The notes under the pieces: model-generated | The model's input: only the letters and a program-made list of their open reading frames with translations | Told to the model about the DNA's origin: nothing | Databases searched by the model: none | Translations under genes and position numbers: made by a program | Shown here: piece after piece, positions 16,169 to 24,523 of the stretch | Layout: every line of letters begins with the position of its first letter | Position numbering within the stretch: position 1 is the stretch's first letter | Source: an uncultured Thiocystis sp. | GTDB taxonomy: Bacteria; Pseudomonadota; Gammaproteobacteria; Chromatiales; Chromatiaceae | Assembly (NCBI RefSeq): GCF_903866365.1 | Contig: NZ_CAIPNF010000466.1 | Coordinates: 1-42,396, forward strand | Direction of reading: 5' to 3' | DNA length: 42,396 bases

Positions 16169-17130
16169 GCGCCGATCTCCAGGATGACATGGCTCAACAG
16201 ACCGAGCAGGGCCAGCAGCAGCGCCAGATTCAGGAAGGCCGGGGCACGGAACAGACGCATCTTGGCCATCACGTGCTCGGCGGTCGCCAGGGCGGCACCC
16301 AGGAGCGCGAGCTTGGCCAGCACCGCGAGCAGACCCAGACCGAGCGCCAGCGGCGTGAACTCCCGGCCCACGCCCCAGGGGAAAAAGACGTTGGCGATCA
16401 GCACGCCATAGAGCAGCAGCTTTACCTGCGCTGCCCATTCCATCAGCGCCAGATGCCGGCCGGAATATTCCAGCAGCATGGCCTCATGGATCATGGTCAG
16501 TTCCAGATGGGTCGCTGGATTGTCTACCGGAATGCGCCCGCACTCGGCGAGCGCGACCAGCAGCAGGGCGCCCAGGGCGAACAGGTAGGAGGGCCGCAGC
16601 ACGAAGCCATCGGCCAGATGATGGCTCATGACGCTCTCCAGACTGGTGCTGTGGGCGGTCATGGCCAGGGTGAAGACGGCCATCAGCATGGCGGGCTCGG
16701 CCAGCGAGGAGATCAGCATCTCGCGCGAGGCGCCCATGCCGCCGAAGGCGGTGCCCACGTCCATCCCGGCCAGCGCCAGAAAGAAGCGGGCCAGCGCCAG
16801 CAGACCGACCAGCACGATGATGTCGGCGATCCGCGCGACCGGCAGATCGAGCGCCACCAACGGGACGGTTGCCGCCGCCAGCCAGGTCGCGACGAAGACG
16901 ATGTAGGGCGCCATGCGAAACAGCGGCGAGGCGGTATGCGGGACCCGCGTCTCCTTGATCAGCAGCTTGCGTAGATCCGCATAGGGCTGAAAGAGCGACG
17001 CGCCGCGTCGGTTCTGCAGCCGCGCCTTGACCTTGCGCACCCAGCCGACGAGCAGCGGCGCGAGCGCCACGTAGAGCAGCGCCTGCGCGAAGGCGATGAG
17101 CCAGGCCGCGAGGACCAAGCCGTCCGGCAT
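16165..17130 (-). CDS. hyfC: Hydrogenase-4-like membrane subunit HyfC (NuoH homologue)
   Basis: A 321-residue membrane protein of the NuoH/HyfC/HycD family, the subunit that links the peripheral and membrane arms. The family motifs are visible: ARLQNRRGASLFQPYADLRKL near the N-terminus and AECGRIPVDNPATHLELTM with its conserved Glu residues in the quinone/ion-path loop. About eight helices are expected. The start is uncertain: the ATG at 17130 shares its A with the hyfB stop (TGATG), while an in-frame ATG at 17145 would add five residues and overlap hyfB by 16 bases. Neither has a strong ribosome binding site. Confidence 0.9.
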   Translation of the reverse strand: MPDGLVLAAWLIAFAQALLYVALAPLLVGWVRKVKARLQNRRGASLFQPYADLRKLLIKETRVPHTASPLFRMAPYIVFVATWLAAATVPLVALDLPVARIADIIVLVGLLALARFFLALAGMDVGTAFGGMGASREMLISSLAEPAMLMAVFTLAMTAHSTSLESVMSHHLADGFVLRPSYLFALGALLLVALAECGRIPVDNPATHLELTMIHEAMLLEYSGRHLALMEWAAQVKLLLYGVLIANVFFPWGVGREFTPLALGLGLLAVLAKLALLGAALATAEHVMAKMRLFRAPAFLNLALLLALLGLLSHVILEIGA

Positions 17131-19142
17131 CACGAGATGACCCATAGCAGCACCAGCAGTGTCCCCAGCGTCCAGCCGAGATAGACCCGCACGTTCCCCG
17201 ATTGCAGACGCACCACCCGCCGCGAGGCCGCTTCGACGGCGCGCGCCACCGGGAGATAGAAGAGCGCCCAGGCGCGGTCGGTCAGTTTGAGCCGATAACG
17301 CGGTGCCGGATCATCGAACGCGGGCCGGGATTCGTCGATCGCGAACAGCAGCCCGAACACCCGCCGGATCGGCTGCGCGAATGACGCCGCCGTGTATTGC
17401 ATCCGGGGCGAGGGCGGCGCGAATCCGCAGTCCCAGGGATCGCTGCGGCGGATGCGTCGCGGCACCCCGCGCAGAAACCACCAGAAGGCCACCCCGGCGA
17501 TCAGCGCCAGCAGCAGGATGGTCAGCGGCGCGCTGTAGCTCGCCGTGTCCGAGGAGATCGGCGTCAGCCACAGCCAGCCCTGGGCGCCCGACTCGGGCAA
17601 TCCGCCACCCAATAACTGCACCGATACCGGCTCGATCAGGGCGATAACCTGGGTCGGCAGGACGCCGAACAGCACGCACAACCCCGCCAGCAGACCCATC
17701 CCGACCCGCATGCCGACCGCGCCCTGGCGGGCGTGTCGCACATGACGCGAGCGCGCCTGACCGAGAAAGGCGATGCCGTAGACCTTGACGAAGGTCGCCG
17801 CCACCAGCGCGCCGGTCAGCGCCAGCACCGCCGAGGCGATCGGAATGATGCTGCGCAGCACCCCGCTTTCAAGTTGCCAGGCCTGCAGGGCCGACTGGAA
17901 AATCAGCCATTCGGAGACGAAGCCATTGAAAGGCGGCAACGCCGAGATGGACAGACAGCCGATCAGGAAGAAGGCGCCGGTCCAGGGCATGCGCCGCAGC
18001 AGACCGCCCATCTGCTCCAGATCGCGTTCGTGCGTGCCGTGCAGGATAGCGCCCGCGCCCAGGAACAACAGCCCCTTGAAGAGCGCGTGATTGATGGCGT
18101 GATAGAGCGCGGCGACCAGGGCGAGCGAACCCAGCAGGAGATGACCGGTGCCGAGAAACACCAGCGACAGCCCCAGCGCGATAAAAACGATGCCGAGATT
18201 CTCGACCGACGAATAGGCCAGCAGCCGCTTCAAATCGGTCTGCATCAACGCGAACAGTACGCCCATCAGCGCCGACACGCAGCCGACCGCGAGCGCGATC
18301 ACGCCCCACTGCCACTGGACCTGACCGATGAGGTCGAACACCACGCGGACGAAACCGTAGACCGCCATCTTCAGCATGACCCCGGACATCAGCGCCGAGA
18401 TATAGGAAGGCGCGACCGGATGGGCCTCCGGCAGCCAGGCATGCAGCGGCATCAGACCCGCCTTCATGCCGAAGCCGACGAAGACCAGGCCGAAGGCGAC
18501 GCTCGCCCAGCCGGGCGAGAGCACCGCCTCGCGCATGGCCGCGAACTCGAACCCGTGACCGAAGGCCGCCAGCACCCCGAAGCCGAGCAGGATGGCGAGC
18601 CCGCCGACATGGGCCATGAGCAGATAAAGAAAGGCGGCGCGCCGGTTGGCGGCGTATTCGTGCTGGAAGGCCACCAGAAAATAGGAGGACAGGGACATGA
18701 CTTCCCAGGCCACCATGAAGAGAAAGGCGTCGTCGGCCAGCGTCACCAGCAGCATCCCGGTCAGGAAGAGACCGGTGAAACCGCCGAGCGCCGTCAGCGA
18801 ATCGCGACCGCGTTCGTAGCCACGGACATAGGAACGGCCATAGATGCCGACCGCGACGGTCACCAGACCGATGATCATCAGGAAGAGCCCGGACAGCGCA
18901 TCCGCCCGCACTCGCCAGGGTTGCCAGGGTAACCCGAGCGGCAGGGTCGCGTTAGCGCTGCCGCCCGCGAGCAGGGCCCACAAGCCCGCCGCCAGCGCCG
19001 CGAGACCGGCCAGGCCGATCAGCGGCATGGCGAACCATCGCAACACCCGCGGCTCGCGGCTCGCAAGCAGCGACACGGCGGACGAGGCCAGGGCCAGGGC
19101 CACCGCCAGTCCAGCCAGCGGCAGGACTGGATTCATCTCCAT
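17130..19142 (-). CDS. hyfB: Hydrogenase-4-like membrane subunit HyfB (NuoL-type antiporter homologue)
   Basis: A 670-residue polytopic protein of the NuoL/HyfB family. Channel residues are conserved: Glu in FMVAWEVMSLSSYF and Lys in GMKAGLMPLHAWLPEAHP, as well as YSSVENLGIV. The C-terminal region contains SDPWDCGF and MQYTAASFAQPIRRVF, typical of HyfB/HycC, and ends in a last helix (VYLGWTLGTLLVLLWV). The ATG at 19142 is preferred over a TTG five codons upstream; another ATG lies at 19136. It is 21 bp after the FaeA-like gene, so all are probably one transcript. No HyfA or HyfD gene is found on either side. Confidence 0.93.
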   Translation of the reverse strand: MEMNPVLPLAGLAVALALASSAVSLLASREPRVLRWFAMPLIGLAGLAALAAGLWALLAGGSANATLPLGLPWQPWRVRADALSGLFLMIIGLVTVAVGIYGRSYVRGYERGRDSLTALGGFTGLFLTGMLLVTLADDAFLFMVAWEVMSLSSYFLVAFQHEYAANRRAAFLYLLMAHVGGLAILLGFGVLAAFGHGFEFAAMREAVLSPGWASVAFGLVFVGFGMKAGLMPLHAWLPEAHPVAPSYISALMSGVMLKMAVYGFVRVVFDLIGQVQWQWGVIALAVGCVSALMGVLFALMQTDLKRLLAYSSVENLGIVFIALGLSLVFLGTGHLLLGSLALVAALYHAINHALFKGLLFLGAGAILHGTHERDLEQMGGLLRRMPWTGAFFLIGCLSISALPPFNGFVSEWLIFQSALQAWQLESGVLRSIIPIASAVLALTGALVAATFVKVYGIAFLGQARSRHVRHARQGAVGMRVGMGLLAGLCVLFGVLPTQVIALIEPVSVQLLGGGLPESGAQGWLWLTPISSDTASYSAPLTILLLALIAGVAFWWFLRGVPRRIRRSDPWDCGFAPPSPRMQYTAASFAQPIRRVFGLLFAIDESRPAFDDPAPRYRLKLTDRAWALFYLPVARAVEAASRRVVRLQSGNVRVYLGWTLGTLLVLLWVIS

Positions 19143-19163
19143 CGGTACGACGGCCAAGCGGTG

Positions 19164-19457
19164 TTAACCATGGCGATTGTTCTTCAGTTTCGAGGCTCGG
19201 ACGGGATTGAGCGAAGAGGCGGGTCCAATCGCCCGACACAGCATCCCTTCGATTTTCTGGCCATCGATGAAACGTATGGCGTGGCAGGTCATGATGCCGC
19301 CTTTTTTCGAGAGTTCCAAGAGACAGCGGCGCACCTCGGCGAGCGGGATTCCGGTCGCGGCGGCAATCTCCGAATCGAGTTGCTGACCAAGGTTTTTGAG
19401 ACAGTCGACAATTTCCTGCAACGTCGGCACTCCTTCCGGTTGAGAGAACGATTGCAT
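19164..19457 (-). CDS. FaeA-like winged-helix regulator heading the hyf block
   Basis: A 97-residue protein with a winged-helix motif: PTLQEIVDCLKNLGQQ, then SEIAAATGIPLAEVRRCLLEL and KGGIMTCHAIRF. This matches the FaeA/PapI-like small regulators. After the wing comes FIDGQKIEGMLCRAIG. Two cysteines (MTCH and MLCR) and one in the recognition helix (RRCL) could act in metal or redox sensing, but that is a guess. Its ATG is the base directly after the methyltransferase stop, and hyfB follows after 21 bp, so it is likely to be co-transcribed with and to regulate the complex. Confidence 0.65.
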   Translation of the reverse strand: MQSFSQPEGVPTLQEIVDCLKNLGQQLDSEIAAATGIPLAEVRRCLLELSKKGGIMTCHAIRFIDGQKIEGMLCRAIGPASSLNPVRASKLKNNRHG

Positions 19458-20339
19458 TCACTGCAATCGGCGTAATTCCCGTCGCAGACCCGCCCCGGCG
19501 CGGAGCTTGTCCACAAACTCGGGAAAATCGAGCGGAATCCGATCCGCCAGCACCCGCGCCCGTTTCGCCAGGCGCGCCCAGTCGAGCGGAAAACCGGTGT
19601 CGGCAAAGGCGAAGGCAATGTGGTTATCGGCGTAGGTCACGGGCCCCAGGTGGACGCGCCCCTCGAAGGCGTCATCAAGCAACCGAAAGTGCCGATGCCA
19701 GCGCTGCGGCGGGCCGCAGAAATTGGCGACGAGCAGCCCTCCTGGCCGCAGTCGACGGCGTGCCGCCTCGTAAAAGCCGCGCCGGAGAAACACCGGAGCG
19801 ATGCCATCGGCGTCGAAGCCGTCCAGCAGCAGCACCTCGGTATCGCCCTCGGCGCTCGGCAGATACGCGGCGGCGTCAGCTTGAACGATCACGATGCGCG
19901 CGTCCTCGGGAACGCCGAATTCGCCGCGCAGGGCGATGACGTCGGGATTGATCTCGATCACGGTCAAGTCTGTGTTGGGCAGATAGCGGTGACAGAACTT
20001 GGCCAGCGAACCACCGCCCAACCCCACCATCAGCACCTCGCGGGGATCCGGGACGAACAGCAGAAAGGCCATCATCTTGCGCGTATAGGCGAAATCGAGC
20101 GCGACCGGATCGTCGACGCGCATGGAACTCTGGACAAAGCGCAGACTGAAATAGAGCCGCCGCGTCCGCCCATCGTCGACGATGAACGGCTTGCCGTAAC
20201 GCTCGCTCAGAATCCGCGTGTAAATCTGTTGCGGATCGCACGGCGCCGATTCGAGCAGGCGCAGACGGCCGCGCTCGCCAACCCCTGCTCCGGGCAGTTC
20301 CAGAAGAGTGCGACGCTCAAGCCCGGCCTCATGGTTCAT
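19458..20339 (-). CDS. Spermidine-synthase-like methyltransferase-fold protein
   Basis: A 293-residue Rossmann-fold protein of the spermidine/spermine synthase family. The SAM/dcSAM-binding loop VGLGGGSLAKF is at 105-115, the acidic end of strand 2 is E129 (LTVIEINPDV), and QADAAAYL and LLDGFDADG follow. These solitary homologues usually lack proof of aminopropyltransferase activity. The start at 20339 follows AGGA by five bases. It is the first gene of the minus-strand block that continues through the winged-helix gene into hyfB, with no space between this stop and the next start. Why it is linked to a respiratory-type complex is not clear. Confidence 0.8.
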   Translation of the reverse strand: MNHEAGLERRTLLELPGAGVGERGRLRLLESAPCDPQQIYTRILSERYGKPFIVDDGRTRRLYFSLRFVQSSMRVDDPVALDFAYTRKMMAFLLFVPDPREVLMVGLGGGSLAKFCHRYLPNTDLTVIEINPDVIALRGEFGVPEDARIVIVQADAAAYLPSAEGDTEVLLLDGFDADGIAPVFLRRGFYEAARRRLRPGGLLVANFCGPPQRWHRHFRLLDDAFEGRVHLGPVTYADNHIAFAFADTGFPLDWARLAKRARVLADRIPLDFPEFVDKLRAGAGLRRELRRLQ

Positions 20340-20399
20340 CGGTATCCTGGTCAAACCGGTGTGGCCTCGCGTGCGGGACTTTTCTGCTTGTTTCAATTC

Positions 20400-20410
20400 T
20401 ATACAGTATA
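20400..20410. promoter_or_regulatory. Palindrome TATACAGTATA, candidate operator
   Basis: An 11-bp palindrome with a central A lies in the AT-rich 134-bp gap between the divergent methyltransferase/hyf operon and the ribbon-helix-helix gene. Ribbon-helix-helix proteins usually bind short palindromes and repress their own promoter, so this is a candidate site. No binding data can be read from the sequence. Confidence 0.4.
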
Positions 20411-20437
20411 TGGCGCTTCAATAATAATGCAATTATC

Positions 20438-20450
20438 ATGTAAATTACAT
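20438..20450. promoter_or_regulatory. Palindrome ATGTAAATTACAT, candidate operator
   Basis: A 13-bp inverted repeat (ATGTAA-A-TTACAT) lies 23 bp upstream of the ribbon-helix-helix start codon, in strongly AT-rich sequence suited to a promoter. It is the best candidate for autoregulation by that protein, and it could also affect the divergent hyf operon. Confidence 0.45.
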
Positions 20451-20473
20451 TATATGCACATCGAGAGCGTTCC

Positions 20474-20680
20474 ATGGAAAAGCGCACCGCACGCATGACG
20501 TTTCTGATCGATCCGATCAAAAAGCAAATTTTCGAGGAGATCTGCGCCCAGCAGGATCTCACCTCGTCGCAGGTGATCCGCAGGCTGATACGCCAGTACA
20601 TCATCGAGCACGCCGGGTCGCGCGAGTTGCCCGAGTGGCTGAGCGGGAGTGCGGTCAAGGCGGAAGAAGGAGCGGCTTAA
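20474..20680 (+). CDS. Ribbon-helix-helix (CopG-type) DNA-binding protein
   Basis: A 68-residue protein with the ribbon-helix-helix pattern: a beta strand (RMTFLID), helix A (IKKQIFEEICAQQ), a turn, then helix B (TSSQVIRRLIRQYIIEHA). Such proteins dimerise and insert the paired strands into the DNA major groove. A GAGAG stretch precedes the ATG. No toxin gene follows, because the next gene is 286 bp away and encodes ribonucleotide reductase, so it is more likely an autonomous regulator than an antitoxin. The palindromes at 20400 and 20438 in its upstream region fit autoregulation. Confidence 0.8.
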   Translation: MEKRTARMTFLIDPIKKQIFEEICAQQDLTSSQVIRRLIRQYIIEHAGSRELPEWLSGSAVKAEEGAA

Positions 20681-20829
20681 CAGACAAGCGCCGCCAGTTC
20701 TGCCGGACGCGGAGTCGACGCGGGAGGGAACGTCGGAAACGGTCTGTTTTGTGTCCGCCGCCATGCCGGTCGCGCAGTGTTTTAGAGACGATTCGTCATC
20801 CTGACGTTGATCGCTTTCAAAGCGGCTTT

Positions 20830-20845
20830 ACACAATATATTGTGG
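20830..20845. promoter_or_regulatory. NrdR box 1 upstream of nrdA
   Basis: The bases ACACAATATATTGTGG match the NrdR consensus ACACWATATATWGTGT at 15 of 16 positions. NrdR is the general repressor of ribonucleotide reductase genes and binds pairs of such boxes near the promoter. The site is 121 bp upstream of the nrdA start. Confidence 0.8.
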
Positions 20846-20861
20846 TTGACCGAAAGCAAGG

Positions 20862-20877
20862 ATCGTTTATATTGATC
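20862..20877. promoter_or_regulatory. Degenerate NrdR box 2
   Basis: The bases ATCGTTTATATTGATC keep the TATATTG core of the NrdR box and lie exactly 32 bp after box 1, about three helical turns, which is the usual spacing of paired NrdR boxes. The outer positions are poorly conserved. Confidence 0.5.
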
Positions 20878-20966
20878 TTCCTCGCAAGCCAGTCCTGTCG
20901 TCAGCCACCTTTTTGGCCAGCCCTGATCGACCTTAGACAGACCAGAATCAGACTATCGGAGGAGCC

Positions 20967-23867
20967 ATGTCCGCCAACCGCCCGTCACATTTGCATCCGA
21001 TCTCCGCCCAGGACGCCCGCGCCGCGCCCGTCGTCAAGAGCGACGCCCACATTCCCGGCAAGGTGCAGGTGATCCGGCGCAACGGCCAGGTCACCCAGTT
21101 CGATCCCAGCAAGATCATGGTCGCCATGACCAAAGCCTTTCTGGCGGTCGAAGGCGGTTCGGCGGCAACCTCCAGCCGCGTCCATGACCGGGTGCGCGAG
21201 CTCGTCGAACAGGTCAGCGCCGCGCTGACCCGACGCCTGCCCGGCGGCGGCAGCGTCCACATCGAGGATATCCAGGATCAGGTGGAACTGGCGCTGATGC
21301 GCGCCGGCGAGCACAAGGTCGCCCGCGACTATGTGCTCTACCGCGAGGCGCGCGCCCGCGAGCGCGCCGCGAAGGCCGCCGCCAACACCGAAATCCGCGA
21401 GAGCCACCCACTCAACGTCACTCTGGCGGACGGTTCGACCCGACCGCTGGATGTTGCGCGCATGACCCGGTTGGTGGACGAAGCCTGCCGCGATCTGGAC
21501 GCGGTCGATGCCCACGCGATTCTGACCGAGACGCTGCGCAACCTGTTCGACGGCGTGCGCGAGGCCGATGTGGGTCAGGCGCTGGTGATGTCCGCCCGTA
21601 CCCTGATCGAACAGGAACCCCAATACAGCCAGGTCGCCGCCCGGCTGCTGCTCGATCTGCTGCGCCGCGAAGCGCTCGGCTTTCTCGGTCTCGCCGACGG
21701 GGTCGAGACCCAGGCCGATCTGGCCGAACGTTATAGCGACTATTTCTCCGCCTACATCAAGCGTGCCGGCGACCTCGAACACCTCGACCATCAGCTTGGG
21801 CGCTTCGATCTCAAACGGCTCGGCGCCGCGCTGCGGCCCGAGCGCGACCTTCAGTTCAACTATCTCGGGTTGCAGACGCTCTACGACCGCTATTTCATCC
21901 ATACCGCCAATGGCATCCGCTTCGAGCTGCCGCAGGCGTTTTTCATGCGTGTCGCCATGGGGCTCGCCATCAACGAAATCGAACGCGAAGAGCGTGCCAT
22001 CGAGTTCTACGAACTGTTGTCCAGCTTCGATTTCATGTGCTCGACCCCGACGCTGTTTAATTCCGGCACCCTGCGCCCGCAGCTCAGTTCCTGTTTTCTG
22101 ACCACGGTCCCAGACGATCTGGATGGCATCTACAGCGCTATCAAGGACAATGCACTGCTGTCCAAATTCGCCGGCGGACTCGGCAACGACTGGACCCGCG
22201 TGCGCGGCATGGGCGCGCATATCAAGGGGACCAACGGGAAGAGTCAGGGGGTGGTGCCTTTCATGAAAGTCGCCAACGATACGGCTGTAGCCGTGAATCA
22301 GGGTGGAAAAAGGCGAGGAGCAGTCTGTGGTTATCTCGAAACCTGGCATATCGACATCGAGGAATTCCTCGATCTGCGCAAGAACACCGGCGATGACCGC
22401 CGGCGCACGCATGATATGAATACCGCCAACTGGGTGCCGGATCTCTTCATGAAGCGCGTCGCCGAGGATCAGCCGTGGACGCTTTTCTCGCCCGACGAGA
22501 CCCCGGACCTGCACGACCTCACCGGTCAAGCCTTCGAGCACGCCTATCTGACCTACGAGGCGCGCGCCGAGCGCGGCGAAATGCGGGTCAGCAAGCGGCT
22601 CAAGGCGGTCGATCTCTGGCGCAAGATGTTGGCCATGCTGTTCGAGACCGGCCATCCCTGGATCGCCTTCAAGGATCCCTGCAATCTGCGCTATTCCAAC
22701 CAGCATGTCGGCGTTGTGCACTCCTCCAACCTCTGCACTGAAATATGCCTGCACACCAATGATCGGGAGATCGCTGTCTGCAACCTAGGCTCGGTTAACC
22801 TCGCCGCCCATGTGACCGACAAGGGTCTGGACGCCAAGCGGTTGCAGAAGACCGTCCGCACCGCCATGCGCATGCTGGACAACGTCATCGACTACAACTT
22901 CTACACAGTCCCCCAGGCACGTCAATCCAATCTGCGTCACCGCCCGGTGGGGCTTGGCATCATGGGCTTTCAGGATGCCCTCTATCAGGTGCGGATCCCC
23001 TACGCCAGCCCCGAGGCTGTGCAATTCGCCGACCACAGCATGGAGTACCTGAGCTATTACGCCATTCAGGCCAGCGCCGACCTGGCCGCCGAGCGCGGGC
23101 GTTATCAGAGCTTCGCGGGCTCGCTGTGGAGCCAGGGCATCCTGCCCATCGACAGTATCCGCCTCCTGGAGGAAGGGCGCGGCGGCTATCTTCAGATGGA
23201 CTCAAGCCAAACGCTCGACTGGGACAGCCTGCGCGAGCGGGTCAAGAGCGTCGGCATGCGCAACTCCAACTGCATGGCCATCGCGCCCACCGCCACCATC
23301 AGCAACATCGTCGGCGTCAGCCAGTCGATCGAGCCGACGTATCAGAATCTTTTCGTCAAATCCAACCTCTCCGGCGAGTTCACCGTCGTCAATCCTTCTC
23401 TGGTCGACGATCTCAAGGAACGCGGACTCTGGGACTCGGTCATGGTCAACGACCTCAAATATTTCGACGGCTCGGTGCAGCAGATCGAGCGCATCCCGGA
23501 CGAGCTCAAGCAACTCTACGCCACCGCCTTCGAGGTCGACGCCCGCTGGCTGATCGAGGCCGGCAGCCGCCGTCAGAAATGGCTCGATCAGGCCCAGAGT
23601 CTCAACCTGTATCTGCGCGAGCCCAACGGCAAAAAGCTCGATAACCTTTATAAGCTGGCTTGGGTGAGGGGATTGAAGACCACCTATTACCTGCGTTCGA
23701 TGGGCGCGACCCATGTCGAGAAGTCCACCATGGCGGAGAGCGGCCGGGCCAATCGGTTGAGCGCGGTGGGCGGCAGTTATCTGTCGGCGGAGAGCGGGCA
23801 GGCGAATGGAACGGCGGCGCCGAGCGCCTGTTCGATCCTGGATCCCGAGTGCGAGGCTTGCCAATAG
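20967..23867 (+). CDS. nrdA: Class I ribonucleoside-diphosphate reductase large subunit
   Basis: A 966-residue NrdA-type enzyme that reduces ribonucleotides to deoxyribonucleotides. It has two N-terminal ATP-cone domains in a row (about 31-125 and 147-235), as in long NrdA proteins with dATP control. The active-site cysteines are C376 (QLSSCFL), C590 (SSNLCTEI, the thiyl position) and C605 (AVCNLGSVN); the spacing 376-590 equals that of E. coli C225-C439. The tail ends ECEACQ with the CxxC re-reduction pair (962, 965). The ATG follows GGAGGAG. NrdR boxes lie upstream. No nrdB is adjacent: the next gene is fliW, so the radical-generating subunit must be elsewhere. Confidence 0.96.
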   Translation: MSANRPSHLHPISAQDARAAPVVKSDAHIPGKVQVIRRNGQVTQFDPSKIMVAMTKAFLAVEGGSAATSSRVHDRVRELVEQVSAALTRRLPGGGSVHIEDIQDQVELALMRAGEHKVARDYVLYREARARERAAKAAANTEIRESHPLNVTLADGSTRPLDVARMTRLVDEACRDLDAVDAHAILTETLRNLFDGVREADVGQALVMSARTLIEQEPQYSQVAARLLLDLLRREALGFLGLADGVETQADLAERYSDYFSAYIKRAGDLEHLDHQLGRFDLKRLGAALRPERDLQFNYLGLQTLYDRYFIHTANGIRFELPQAFFMRVAMGLAINEIEREERAIEFYELLSSFDFMCSTPTLFNSGTLRPQLSSCFLTTVPDDLDGIYSAIKDNALLSKFAGGLGNDWTRVRGMGAHIKGTNGKSQGVVPFMKVANDTAVAVNQGGKRRGAVCGYLETWHIDIEEFLDLRKNTGDDRRRTHDMNTANWVPDLFMKRVAEDQPWTLFSPDETPDLHDLTGQAFEHAYLTYEARAERGEMRVSKRLKAVDLWRKMLAMLFETGHPWIAFKDPCNLRYSNQHVGVVHSSNLCTEICLHTNDREIAVCNLGSVNLAAHVTDKGLDAKRLQKTVRTAMRMLDNVIDYNFYTVPQARQSNLRHRPVGLGIMGFQDALYQVRIPYASPEAVQFADHSMEYLSYYAIQASADLAAERGRYQSFAGSLWSQGILPIDSIRLLEEGRGGYLQMDSSQTLDWDSLRERVKSVGMRNSNCMAIAPTATISNIVGVSQSIEPTYQNLFVKSNLSGEFTVVNPSLVDDLKERGLWDSVMVNDLKYFDGSVQQIERIPDELKQLYATAFEVDARWLIEAGSRRQKWLDQAQSLNLYLREPNGKKLDNLYKLAWVRGLKTTYYLRSMGATHVEKSTMAESGRANRLSAVGGSYLSAESGQANGTAAPSACSILDPECEACQ

Positions 23868-23878
23868 GCGCGAAACCG

Positions 23879-23901
23879 CCGGCTGGGTCGAAACCAGCCG
23901 G
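23879..23901 (+). terminator. Hairpin downstream of nrdA, possible terminator
   Basis: An 8-bp perfect stem (CCGGCTGG with CCAGCCGG) and a 7-base loop start 12 bp after the nrdA stop. Only GTTT follows, so it is a weak intrinsic terminator at best; it could also protect the transcript end. Confidence 0.45.
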
Positions 23902-24066
23902 GTTTCCCGGCATTGCCGAGTTGCAGGCCGTCGCTTCATGTCGGCCACTTGCCGCGCGAGCAAGCCGGTCCCGCAGGTTTGCGATGCTCGTAACGCTTGC
24001 CCCTGAGTCATTTCCATGCGATTTTCAGCTGCGGTTTTCCGCGTTCATTAGACTGAGGATTGCATC

Positions 24067-24480
24067 ATGACCGACACGACCGCCGCTTCGTCGAATCTTT
24101 TGGTTTTCCCGAAAGGCATCCCCGGTTTCGAGAACCAGACCAACTATGCCTTGTTCCACTCGGATACCGAGTCCGGACGGGTCTATTGGATGGAGTCCCG
24201 CGACTGTCCGGAAGTCACCTTTACGCTGGTGGACCCAACGCTGTATGGCCTGAATTACATGCTTGAGCTGACCGACGAGGAGCAAACCCTGCTTCAGGCC
24301 GACTCCTCGGATGACGTGGCGGTGTTTCTGATGCTGTGGAAACGGGAAACCGACGGCCAGGAGGCGCAACCTGGGCTCAATGCCAATCTTGGGGGGCCGA
24401 TCCTGATCAATGTGGAAAAGCGCCTCGGCATGCAGAAGATTCTGACCACGCCGAAGGTCGCGATGAATATCTTCGAATGA
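24067..24480 (+). CDS. fliW: FliW-type flagellar assembly factor
   Basis: A 137-residue protein with the FliW opening (LLVFPKGIPGFENQTNYALF) and the later VTFTLVDPTLYG segment. FliW binds flagellin and the CsrA regulator, linking flagellin supply to translation in the bacteria where it has been studied. The ATG follows GAGGA by eight bases. No flagellar gene or csrA is near; its neighbours are nrdA and a transketolase. FliW-like proteins are uncommon in gammaproteobacteria, so the role here could differ. The family call is good, the function less certain. Confidence 0.75.
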   Translation: MTDTTAASSNLLVFPKGIPGFENQTNYALFHSDTESGRVYWMESRDCPEVTFTLVDPTLYGLNYMLELTDEEQTLLQADSSDDVAVFLMLWKRETDGQEAQPGLNANLGGPILINVEKRLGMQKILTTPKVAMNIFE

Positions 24481-24523
24481 TGCCGAATTGAGCCCCGATC
24501 TCCTTCCAGCCGAGACACGATCC

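Noticed and set aside
17733-18932. A plus-strand frame of about 400 codons opposite hyfB
   Set aside because: It is very rich in Gln, Arg and His, as expected from the reverse complement of a membrane-protein gene, and has no recognisable domain.
20474-20680. Ribbon-helix-helix gene as half of a toxin-antitoxin pair
   Set aside because: No second small gene follows within 280 bp; the region holds the nrdA promoter and NrdR boxes instead.
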